This document shows, piece after piece, positions 1 through 6,347 of a stretch of DNA of 12,740 nt. Numbering within the stretch: the stretch's first letter is position 1; every line of letters starts with the position of its first letter. The stretch covers positions 1-12,740 of the forward strand of contig CAYLPT010000199.1 of assembly GCA_964385645.1 (NCBI GenBank). The letters are read 5' to 3'. The notes beneath the pieces are model-generated. The model saw only the letters and a program-made list of their open reading frames with translations. It did not search any database and was not told the DNA's origin. The position numbers were made by a program, and so were the translations under genes. This DNA comes from CAYLPT01 sp964385645. GTDB taxonomy: Bacteria > Armatimonadota > Hebobacteria > Hebobacterales > Hebobacteraceae.

Positions 1-56
1 GGTAGGGCAGACGCCCCGTCTGCCCAGGATAGGACAGGCTGGGAGCCTGTCCTACC
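1..56. repeat. Two tandem perfect hairpins of a GTAGGGC-type dispersed repeat
   Basis: Two adjacent perfect inverted repeats. The first pairs GGGCAGACG (5-13) with CGTCTGCCC (17-25) around a CCC loop. The second pairs TAGGACAGGCT (30-40) with AGCCTGTCCTA (44-54) around a GGG loop. The outer arm of the second hairpin supplies the TAG stop codon (54-52, minus strand) of the methyltransferase gene. The opening GTAGGGC recurs at 6241 and 7721, and a relative lies at 2046, so this looks like a genome-wide intergenic repeat. It could end transcription of the minus-strand operon, but neither strand has a T run, so intrinsic termination is uncertain. Confidence 0.75.
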
Positions 57-1155
57 AGCCCCGGCCCCCCGCAAGCACGTAGATCACCTCGGCCTTCACC
101 GCCTTCGCGAAGAACGCCTGGTTGATGATCCGGCGGCGGAAGGTGTCCACCAGGCGCAGCCCGTGGGCCTCGCACCGCTCCCGCACCGCCTCGTGCACCC
201 CGTCCTTCGACTCCCCGATCACCAGCGCGAAGCGCCCCTCCAGCACCTGCACCAGCTGCGCGATCACGGCCTCCATATCCGGCAGGTAGTCCTGCGCCCG
301 CCGGCCGATCTCGGCCTTCCCCGGCCCGTCCAGGCCCAGGACCCTGAACGAGAGCATGTGCATCCCCTGGTAGTTCTGCGCGCTCCAGTAGGGAGGGGAG
401 GTGATTGCGAGCTGGGCCCGCCGGCCCAGGGAGGCGAGGTCCCGGGCGTCGTGCAGCAGCGGCTCGGCGCGGCCCCTCGCCTGAGCATGGAACTCCGCCA
501 GCGCCACCCGCATCCGCCGGAGCTGATTCAGCAGCCGCCGGAACGGGTTCACCTCCCGGGTGCAGTTGTCAACCACGCGGTGGTAGTGCTTCTTGTCCTC
601 ATAGCGCGGCGTCCGCGGCAGGCTGGGAAGCGTCCGGTCCATGCGCGCGTTGCTCATCCCCTTCAGCAGATCGGACAGGCCCACCTCGACGAAGTTGCGA
701 GTGTCCGGCTCCAGCTCGGCCGCGCGGTCCAGGATGGCGCGGATCCCCCGCGCCACATCCTCCCGGAACCACCGCTCCCCGCCCTCGAACAGGTGGGGCG
801 ACTCCGCGCGGTGCCGCTCGGGGTCGGCGGCGGCCGCGCGGAGCCAGTCGAGGAAACGGGACACCGCCAGATCGTCCACCGGGGCCGTCTTCGCCCGCGC
901 GATCCGCCAGGCAAGGGGGTTGATGTCGGTGCCCCAGGAGTCGTGCCCCAGCCGGGCGGCCTCCACGAGCGTTGTCCCGCAGCCCATGAAGGGATCGAGC
1001 ACCACATCGCCGGGCCGAGCGTAGAGCTCGATCAGCCGCCGCGGGATCTGGGGGATGAACTTCGCCGTCCAGTGATGGAAAAAATGGGTCGAGGCCTGCG
1101 TCTCCTTCATGCCCAGATGGGCGAAGTCCCAGTCGGCGGCGGGCGGGCCGCTCAC
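52..1155 (-). CDS. SAM-dependent DNA methyltransferase, N4-cytosine/N6-adenine class, motif order like the alpha group
   Basis: This 367-residue protein should transfer a methyl group from SAM to an exocyclic amine in DNA. After the start, KFIPQIPRRLIELYARPGD (32-50) resembles motif X, DPFMGCGTT (54-62) is the SAM-binding motif I, and GTDINPLA (75-82) is motif II-like. TSPPYW (252-257) is catalytic motif IV; the SPPY form is commoner in N4-cytosine enzymes than the DPPY of most N6-adenine enzymes. About 190 residues between motifs I and IV would hold the target-recognition region, giving alpha-like order X-I-II-target-IV. I chose GTG at 1155 because it overlaps the upstream phosphorylase stop as GTGA, which implies translational coupling; ATG at 1110 is an in-frame alternative but would cut into the N-terminus. 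No restriction endonuclease or specificity subunit is next to it, so it is probably an orphan enzyme. RNA methylation cannot be excluded. Confidence 0.85.
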   Translation of the reverse strand: MSGPPAADWDFAHLGMKETQASTHFFHHWTAKFIPQIPRRLIELYARPGDVVLDPFMGCGTTLVEAARLGHDSWGTDINPLAWRIARAKTAPVDDLAVSRFLDWLRAAAADPERHRAESPHLFEGGERWFREDVARGIRAILDRAAELEPDTRNFVEVGLSDLLKGMSNARMDRTLPSLPRTPRYEDKKHYHRVVDNCTREVNPFRRLLNQLRRMRVALAEFHAQARGRAEPLLHDARDLASLGRRAQLAITSPPYWSAQNYQGMHMLSFRVLGLDGPGKAEIGRRAQDYLPDMEAVIAQLVQVLEGRFALVIGESKDGVHEAVRERCEAHGLRLVDTFRRRIINQAFFAKAVKAEVIYVLAGGRGW

Positions 1156-2024
1156 GGCTTGCCGATCCACGTGTGCCAGTCCTCCTGAATCCGGCCCTCC
1201 CGGCGGTAGCGCTCCATCGCCAGCGCGCAGGGGCAGGAGCGCTCCACCCGCACCGCCCGCGCCACCTGCGCGGCGACCTCCAGCAGGCGCGCCGCGGCCG
1301 CCTCCACCGTGTCCCTCTCCGCCTGCTCGGTCAGCCCATCCAGCGCCTGGCCGGCGCGGGCTGGCCGGTCGGTGATGCCCTCCGCGATCCCCGCGACACA
1401 GCAGATGGGCAGGTAGCACATCTCCAGCTCCCGGGCCAGGAAGGCCTCGGGGGCCAGCGTCATGCCCACCAGGTGCGCGCCCCAGGAGCGCAGGCGCCTC
1501 ACCTCCGCCGGCGTCTCCAGCCGCGGCCCCTGGGTGCAGACATAGATCCCCTGCCGCCGGTACCCCAGCCGCAGCCGATCGAGCGCCAACTCGGCCGCCT
1601 CCCGCAGCTCGGGGCAGAACACCGGCTGCGGCCGCAGCCCCCCCAGCCCCGTCCCCTTGAGGAAGCTCGACTCCCGGCCCCGCGTGTCGTCAATCAGGTC
1701 GGTGGGCAGCACGTACTGGCCGGGCTGGAGCGCGGCGTCCAGCGCCGCCGCGCCGCTCCAGGCGAGGATGCGGGACACCCCCTGCTCCTTCAGCGCGTAG
1801 ACGTTGGCCCGGTAGTTCACCCAGGGCGCGGCGACCTCGCGGCCCGACTCGCCGTGCCTGGGCAGGAAGAGGAACCGCACCTCGCCCAGGCGCGCCCGAT
1901 ACAGCGGCGCCGACAGCCCGAAGGGCGTCGGCGTCGGCCCCAGGCGCGTCAGGCTCGGCTGATTGGCGACGATGACCCTGTCGGCCCCGCTGCCCCCGAT
2001 CACTGCCAGCTCATCGCGCGACAT
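1152..2024 (-). CDS. MTAP/PNP-family purine nucleoside phosphorylase (substrate uncertain)
   Basis: A 290-residue member of the trimeric phosphorylase family that includes 5'-methylthioadenosine, methylthioinosine and purine nucleoside phosphorylases, which cleave the N-glycosidic bond with phosphate. Family marks are VIGGSG (8-13), FLPRHG (53-58), VNYRANVYALKEQGV (69-83), TQGPRLETPAEVR (164-176) and VGMTLAPEAFLARE (186-199). Several positions are atypical. RHG is followed by ESGRE rather than the usual G-H, the ACGSL-like segment reads SGAAALD (90-96), and the late base-specificity segment reads GIAEGITD (212-219), not the DYDCW type of MTAP. The C-terminus adds about 30 residues with a Cys-Pro-Cys (264-266) and an Asp-Trp-x-x-Trp stretch. 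ATG at 2024 follows GGAGG (2038-2034). It lies between a MqnP-like gene and the methyltransferase gene, whose start overlaps its stop. A role in methylthioadenosine salvage or in futalosine-type menaquinone synthesis are both possible. Confidence 0.85.
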   Translation of the reverse strand: MSRDELAVIGGSGADRVIVANQPSLTRLGPTPTPFGLSAPLYRARLGEVRFLFLPRHGESGREVAAPWVNYRANVYALKEQGVSRILAWSGAAALDAALQPGQYVLPTDLIDDTRGRESSFLKGTGLGGLRPQPVFCPELREAAELALDRLRLGYRRQGIYVCTQGPRLETPAEVRRLRSWGAHLVGMTLAPEAFLARELEMCYLPICCVAGIAEGITDRPARAGQALDGLTEQAERDTVEAAAARLLEVAAQVARAVRVERSCPCALAMERYRREGRIQEDWHTWIGKP

Positions 2025-2049
2025 CCTCGCACACCTCCGCCCCCCGTAC

Positions 2050-2075
2050 AGGGCGGGGTCTCCGAACCCCGCCTT
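2050..2075. repeat. Intergenic hairpin repeat between prenyltransferase and phosphorylase genes
   Basis: GGCGGGGT (2052-2059) pairs with ACCCCGCC (2066-2073) around CTCCGA, and an outer A-T and G-T pair extend the stem. It is preceded by GTACAGGGC, a near match to the GTAGGGC opening of the repeats at 2, 6241 and 7721. It fills most of the 66-nt gap inside the minus-strand operon, just upstream of the phosphorylase ribosome binding site. It could lower or separate expression of the last two genes, or be a neutral repeat insertion. Confidence 0.6.
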
Positions 2076-2090
2076 CCGCCTCCCTCCCCA

Positions 2091-2963
2091 TCATATGCGC
2101 ATCTTGCTGCTGATATACACGACATCGGCGGCCGTGAACATCAAGAACCCAATGCCGAAGGCCCCGTTGACCAGGAACGAGGCGACCTCCGCTCGGCTCA
2201 GGTCATCGGGCCGCACGAGCCGGTGCTCGAGGTAGAGGATCGGCGCCAGCGCGACCAGCCCCGCGAAGTACAGCCAGCCGAGGTCGGCGAGCTGGCCGAA
2301 CAGCACGAGCATCCAGAGGGCCAGGAAGTGGTTTGCCGCCGAGATGGCGAGCGCCCTCCTGGCGCCCCAGCGCGCGGGCACGGAGAACAGCCCGCGGGCG
2401 CGGTCGAAGGCGATATCCTGACAGGCGTAGATGATGTCGAAGCCGGCCACCCATAGCATCACCGCCGCCCCCAGCGCCAGCGGCGCCAGGTCGAGGCGGG
2501 CCCGCACCGCGATCCACGCCGCCGGCGGGACCAGCCCCAGCACGAACCCGAGCGCCCAGTGCGTCCACACCGTGTAGCGCTTCGCGTACGAGTACCCCAG
2601 CGCAGCGGCCAGCGCCAACGGCGACAGCGCCAGGCACAGCGCGTTCAGCATCCCCGCGGCCACGAAGTACACCCCGGCCGCCGCCCCGATAAACGCCCAC
2701 ATCTCCCGCGGCCGCAGCGCCCCTGTCACCAGCGCCCGGTCCGCGGTGCGGGGGTTGTCCCGGTCGTAGGGCAAATCCACGATCCGGTTGAACGCCATCC
2801 CCGCCGCGAACGCGCTCCCCTTCGCCGCGATGATCCACCCCAGCGTCCAGGGCCGCGGCCAGCCCACCGCGGCCACGAACGCGCTCGCCACCGCGAACGA
2901 CAGCCCGAAGACCACGTGCTGGAGCCGGGTCGCCTTCAGCAGCGTCGCGGCCTTGCGCGCCAT
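2091..2963 (-). CDS. mqnP: UbiA-family polyprenyltransferase, MqnP type
   Basis: A 290-residue, very hydrophobic inner-membrane protein with about eight or nine predicted membrane segments, the usual size for UbiA-family aromatic prenyltransferases. The first Mg-diphosphate motif is NRIVDLPYDRDNPRT (59-73, Asn59, Asp63, Asp67). The second is DIIYACQDIAFD (176-187, Asp176, Asp183, Asp187). The wording of both, especially YACQD-x-x-FDR followed by G-L-x-SVPARWG, matches the subgroup annotated as 4-hydroxybenzoate polyprenyltransferase-like or MqnP, which prenylates the aromatic precursor in futalosine-pathway menaquinone synthesis. That pathway role is inferred from subgroup resemblance. ATG at 2963 sits 5 nt after the stop of the URO-D-like gene, with GGGGTGAGG just upstream; a longer open frame upstream only reads through that neighbour out of frame. 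The two genes are surely cotranscribed. No other menaquinone gene is visible. Confidence 0.88.
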   Translation of the reverse strand: MARKAATLLKATRLQHVVFGLSFAVASAFVAAVGWPRPWTLGWIIAAKGSAFAAGMAFNRIVDLPYDRDNPRTADRALVTGALRPREMWAFIGAAAGVYFVAAGMLNALCLALSPLALAAALGYSYAKRYTVWTHWALGFVLGLVPPAAWIAVRARLDLAPLALGAAVMLWVAGFDIIYACQDIAFDRARGLFSVPARWGARRALAISAANHFLALWMLVLFGQLADLGWLYFAGLVALAPILYLEHRLVRPDDLSRAEVASFLVNGAFGIGFLMFTAADVVYISSKMRI

Positions 2964-2968
2964 CGCCC

Positions 2969-4039
2969 TCACCCCCCGTACACCCCCACCTGCCAGCCCT
3001 CCTCGAGCATCGCCAGGTAGTTCCCCACGGGCACATAGTTGGCCACCGTGTTGCCCGAGCCCAGCGCGTACCCGCCCCCGGGCATGCAGGCCTCCAGCAG
3101 CCCCCGGGTCCGCTCGCGGACCCGCTCCGGCGTGCCCCGCGCCAGCACGTCCACGTCCACCCCGCCCAGGATGGCGATCCGGTCGCCCCAGCGCCGCTTC
3201 GCCTCCTCCGCCGGCTCGATCACATCCTCGAAGCTGTGCTTGGCGTCCACGCCCACCTCCTCGATCAGGTCCTCCATCACCGCCTCGAGGTTCCCGCACG
3301 CATGCAGCAGGAAAGGCTTGCCCCGCGCGTGCGCGATTTGGGCCAGCCGCCGCTGCCACGGGAAGACCCACCTCCGCAGCGCCTCCGGCGAGATCAGCGT
3401 CTGCGTCTTGTGCCCCATATCGTCCCCCAGCCACAGCGCCCCCACCGCCTCATGCCCCGCCACCGCCTCGAAGACGCCCACCAGCAGCTCCCCGATCCGC
3501 GCGAACATCGCCTCCACCAGATCCGGATCATCCGCCATCGCGTACGACATGGGCTGATACCCCATCAGCCACATCACGTTCTCCAGCACCCCTCCAGGCC
3601 CCAGGAAGATGATCTTCATCCCCTCCGGCAGCGCCGCCGCGGCGTCCTCCAGAAAGCTGTAATCCACCTGCTCCGGCCGCGGCCAGGGGTACTGCTCGAA
3701 GTCCCGCCAAGTCTCGATGGTCCCATGCGCCTCGTCCACCCATGAGCGCTGGGCCATCGCCAGCCCCGCGGTGTCCTCCGCCATCAGGTGCCGCCGCGGC
3801 AGGGCCACCTGCGCGCCCACCGGGCAGTAGTCGTAGCCCAGCCGCCGCCACACCTCCACGAACTCCCGCCTCCACAGCCGCGGCTCGCCCGAGAAGGGCG
3901 CCTCCCGCACCGCCTCCAGCACCGGGTGGTCAATGCCCAGCTCGATGAAGGGGACGCGGTCCGGCGCCCCCCGGCCCAGCACCGCCGCCAGGCGCGCGAA
4001 GTCCGGCTCTGGCTCGCGTGGGAATCTCGGGTACGGCAT
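2969..4039 (-). CDS. Uroporphyrinogen decarboxylase (URO-D)-family protein, MtaA/CmuA-like fold
   Basis: A 356-residue soluble protein of the URO-D superfamily, which includes heme-pathway uroporphyrinogen decarboxylase and zinc-dependent corrinoid methyltransferases such as MtaA. Visible landmarks are GDDMGHKTQTLISPEALRRW (205-224), LLHACGN (244-250) with the His-x-Cys of the methyltransferase branch (His246, Cys248), ILGGVDVDVLA (290-300) and a C-terminal GSGNTVANYVPVGNYLAML (327-345). In MtaA-type enzymes a third zinc ligand, a Cys, lies near this last segment; here the site reads GSGN, so the metal site is altered or uses another residue. The N-terminal arginine-rich motif of true HemE is not evident, so heme synthesis is unlikely. 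The start is ATG at 4039 after AGGAGAAGAG. It heads an operon with the prenyltransferase 5 nt downstream and is divergent from the beta-helix gene. Substrate unknown. Confidence 0.82.
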   Translation of the reverse strand: MPYPRFPREPEPDFARLAAVLGRGAPDRVPFIELGIDHPVLEAVREAPFSGEPRLWRREFVEVWRRLGYDYCPVGAQVALPRRHLMAEDTAGLAMAQRSWVDEAHGTIETWRDFEQYPWPRPEQVDYSFLEDAAAALPEGMKIIFLGPGGVLENVMWLMGYQPMSYAMADDPDLVEAMFARIGELLVGVFEAVAGHEAVGALWLGDDMGHKTQTLISPEALRRWVFPWQRRLAQIAHARGKPFLLHACGNLEAVMEDLIEEVGVDAKHSFEDVIEPAEEAKRRWGDRIAILGGVDVDVLARGTPERVRERTRGLLEACMPGGGYALGSGNTVANYVPVGNYLAMLEEGWQVGVYGG

Positions 4040-4137
4040 CTCTTCTCCTGGCTCCGGCGGCGGTGCTCCCCGCCTGGCGTCTTCTCGCCGGCCCGCCCGT
4101 CTCCTGCCCGCAGGAGATGCCCGCCGCGGGATGGAAT

Positions 4138-4156
4138 GCCCACCCAGGAGGTGGGC
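4138..4156 (+). promoter_or_regulatory. Hairpin overlapping the ribosome binding site of the beta-helix gene
   Basis: GCCCACC (4138-4144) and GGTGGGC (4150-4156) form a perfect 7-bp stem around the loop CAGGA, one base before ATG at 4158. The Shine-Dalgarno sequence AGGAGG (4146-4151) is half in the loop and half in the stem, so folding would partly hide it. A second small inverted repeat, CTCCTG (4101-4106) with CAGGAG (4111-4116), lies upstream. The 118-nt divergent gap 4040-4157 shows no clear -35/-10 pair on either strand. Confidence 0.4.
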
Positions 4157-4157
4157 T

Positions 4158-6209
4158 ATGGCACTGGTGTACGGCCTGTTGGCGCTGGCCTTGCTCGGCC
4201 TTGCCGCTGCCCCCGCGGCCTGCGCGGCCGAGCCGTTGACGGTGTTCGTCTCGCCGGACGGCGACGACTCCTGGGACGGCTCCCGCGCCCGCCCCTTTGC
4301 CACCCTCGAGCGGGCGAGAGACGAGGTGCGCGCCCGGCGAGCCGCCGGGCAGGCCCCGGCCGGCGTCCTCGTCCACTTGCGCGGCGGCGTCTACCTGCGG
4401 GAGCACACCTTCGCGCTCACCGCGGAGGACGCCGGCCGGCCCGGCGCGCCCGTCGAGTACCGCGCCTGGCAGGGCGAGCAGCCCCGCCTCATCGGCGGCC
4501 GACCGGTCACCAACTTCCGGCCCCTCAGCGACCAGCAAGTCCTCGCCCGCCTGCCCGAGCCGGCCCGCGCCCACGTGGTGGAGGCCGACCTGGCCGAGCT
4601 GGGCGTCACCGATCTGGGCACGCTGAAGCGCCGCGGCTTCGCCCAGCCCTCGCGCCCCGCGCACCTCGAGTTGTTCTTCCAGGGCCGACGCATGACCCTG
4701 GCCCGCTGGCCCAACGACGAGTTCGCCCGCATCGCCGCGCTCCCCGGCCCGACCCACGAGGACGGCCACCGCGGCGAGCTCGGCGCCCTGGAGAATGGCT
4801 TCCACTACGAGGGCGATCGCCCCGCCCGCTGGCGGGAGATCGAGGACATATGGGTCCACGGCTACTGGGCCTGGGACTGGGCCAACAGCTACGAGCGAGT
4901 GGCCTCCATTGACACCGAGCGCCGCCTCGTGAAGACCGAGGCCCCCCACGGCCTCTACGGCTTCCGGGTCGGGCATCGCTTCTACTTCCTCAACGTGCTC
5001 GAGGAGCTCGACCAGCCCGGCGAGTTCTACGTGGACCGCCGGCGCGGCCGGCTCTACTTCTGGCCGCCCGCCCCGCTCGCCGAGGGCGAGGCCTGGGTCT
5101 CCACCCTCGAGGAGCCGCTCATCTCCCTGGAGGACTGCTCCCACCTCACCCTGCGCGGCCTCACCCTGGAGTACAGCCGGGGGCACGGCGTCCAGGTCAG
5201 CGGCGGCGAGGAGGTGCTCATCGCCGACTGCGCCATTCGCAACCTGGGCAACTGGGCGGTGATCGCGCGCGGCGGCGCCCGACACGGGGTCGTGGGCTGC
5301 GACATCTTCGGGGTCGGCGACGGCGGCATCGAGCTGAGCGGCGGCGACCGGGCGACGCTGACCCCGGCCGGCCACCGCGCGGAGGACAACCGCATCTGGC
5401 GCTTCGGCGAGTGGTCCCGCTGCTACTACCCCGCGGTCTCCATCAACGGCGTCGGCAACCGCGTGGCCCACAACCTGATGCACGACTCGCCCCACTCCGC
5501 CATCCTGCTCGGCGGCAACGAGCACCTCATCGAGTTCAACGAGATCCACCATGTCTGCCTGGAGGCCGGCGACGTCGGCGCCTTCTACATGGGCCGGGAC
5601 TGGACCCAGCGCGGCAACGTGATCCGGCACAACTACTTCCACGATATCGCGGACTCCGGCCTCCACGGCTCCCGCGGCGTCTACCTCGATGACTGCACAA
5701 GCGGCGCCGCAGTGGTCGGCAATCTGTTCGTGCGCGTCACGCGGGCGGTCTTCGTCGGCGGCGGTCGGGACAACACCGTCGAGAACAACATCTTCGTTGA
5801 CTGCGCCCCTGCGGTGGAGGTGGACGGCCGCGGGCTCGACCCCTCGCCCGTCTGGCAGAACATGGTCTACCGGACGATGCGGGAGCGCCTGGAGGCGATG
5901 CGGCACCACGAGCCGCCCTACCGCGAACGCTACCCGGAGCTGCTCGCGCTCGACCGCTACTACGAGCGCGAGGGCGGCGTCCCGCCGGAGGGCAACGTGA
6001 TCGCGCGCAACATCTCCGTCGGCGGGCAGTGGCTCAACTTGGTCTGGCACGCCCAGCCCGAGATGATGGACATCCGAGACAACCTCGTGGACGAAGACCC
6101 GCGCTTCGTGGACGCCGAGGGGGGCGACTTCCGCCTCCGGCCGGACTCCCCAGCCCTCGCCCTGGGCTTCGAGCCGATCCCGCTGGAGCGCATCGGCCCC
6201 CGGAGGTAG
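4158..6209 (+). CDS. Exported right-handed parallel beta-helix protein (possible carbohydrate-active enzyme)
   Basis: A 683-residue exported protein. Residues 1-24 form a signal peptide with a Leu/Ala core and likely cleavage at Cys-Ala-Ala before Glu25; Cys22 in PAAC is a poor lipobox. The opening VFVSPDGDDSWDGSRARPFATLERARDEVR (29 onward, two segments) and LRGGVYLRE (74-82) are the standard N-terminus of large beta-helix proteins resembling glycoside hydrolase family 141 and polysaccharide lyase-like enzymes. Residues about 315-560 hold repeated beta-helix rungs: Gly-Asn/Asp turns such as IEFNEIHHV, VIRHNYFHDI and VENNIFVD. A tail of about 120 residues follows. Probable action is on plant or microbial polysaccharide outside the cytoplasm, but I cannot assign catalytic residues. 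ATG at 4158 follows AGGAGG by 6 nt; earlier in-frame ATGs lack a ribosome site. The gene appears monocistronic, divergent from the URO-D operon. Confidence 0.82.
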   Translation: MALVYGLLALALLGLAAAPAACAAEPLTVFVSPDGDDSWDGSRARPFATLERARDEVRARRAAGQAPAGVLVHLRGGVYLREHTFALTAEDAGRPGAPVEYRAWQGEQPRLIGGRPVTNFRPLSDQQVLARLPEPARAHVVEADLAELGVTDLGTLKRRGFAQPSRPAHLELFFQGRRMTLARWPNDEFARIAALPGPTHEDGHRGELGALENGFHYEGDRPARWREIEDIWVHGYWAWDWANSYERVASIDTERRLVKTEAPHGLYGFRVGHRFYFLNVLEELDQPGEFYVDRRRGRLYFWPPAPLAEGEAWVSTLEEPLISLEDCSHLTLRGLTLEYSRGHGVQVSGGEEVLIADCAIRNLGNWAVIARGGARHGVVGCDIFGVGDGGIELSGGDRATLTPAGHRAEDNRIWRFGEWSRCYYPAVSINGVGNRVAHNLMHDSPHSAILLGGNEHLIEFNEIHHVCLEAGDVGAFYMGRDWTQRGNVIRHNYFHDIADSGLHGSRGVYLDDCTSGAAVVGNLFVRVTRAVFVGGGRDNTVENNIFVDCAPAVEVDGRGLDPSPVWQNMVYRTMRERLEAMRHHEPPYRERYPELLALDRYYEREGGVPPEGNVIARNISVGGQWLNLVWHAQPEMMDIRDNLVDEDPRFVDAEGGDFRLRPDSPALALGFEPIPLERIGPRR

Positions 6210-6240
6210 CTCTAGGGCCGCCGCTCCCGCCCTCCATCCT

Positions 6241-6281
6241 GTAGGGCGAAGTCTGAGCTTGTCCTGAGCGAAGCGAAGGAA
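6241..6281. repeat. Dispersed intergenic repeat with GAGCGAAGCGAAGGA core
   Basis: After GTAGGGC (6241-6247) the sequence continues with TCTGAGCTTG, TCCTGAGCGAAG and CGAAGGAA. The GAGCTTGTCCTGAGCGAAGCG type is a short repeat seen between genes of many environmental bacterial genomes; read on the minus strand it gives the false peptide LRFAQDKLR that is common in spurious gene calls. It lies 31 nt after the beta-helix stop codon. No function is assigned. The identification comes from remembered sequence resemblance. Confidence 0.6.
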
Positions 6282-6313
6282 CCCCCCGCCCCCCGGGGGC
6301 GCCGGTCCAACCC

Positions 6314-6341
6314 TTGACAATGGGGGCCGGGGTGCTAGACT
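6314..6341 (+). promoter_or_regulatory. Sigma-70-type promoter for the prepilin-like gene
   Basis: TTGACA (6314-6319) is a perfect -35 box. It is followed after 16 nt by TAGACT (6336-6341), within GCTAGACTAG. Exactly the same arrangement, including the GCTAGACTAG block, lies upstream of the tRNA pair at 7757-7784, which makes chance unlikely. Transcription would begin near 6348, giving a leader of about 180 nt before the prepilin-like start codon. Confidence 0.8.
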
Positions 6342-6347
6342 AGCCGG

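Noticed and set aside
163..2456. Long plus-strand open frames opposite the methyltransferase, phosphorylase and prenyltransferase genes
   Set aside because: Pro/Arg/His-rich composition without domains, exactly antisense to well-supported genes; expected at about 70% GC.
2969..4039. Assignment of the URO-D-family protein as HemE of heme synthesis
   Set aside because: The HemE N-terminal arginine motif is not seen and the protein has the His-x-Cys site of the methyltransferase-like branch; no heme gene is nearby.
4131..4158. Earlier in-frame start for the beta-helix gene (ATG at 4131)
   Set aside because: It lacks a ribosome site and would place charged and bulky residues before the signal peptide, whereas ATG 4158 has AGGAGG at good spacing.
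3930..6320. 796-codon open frame on the minus strand opposite the beta-helix gene
   Set aside because: It is a GC-driven shadow: low-complexity Ala/Val/Gly/Asp composition, no ribosome site, no recognisable domain, and it begins by translating the dispersed repeat into LRFAQDKLR.
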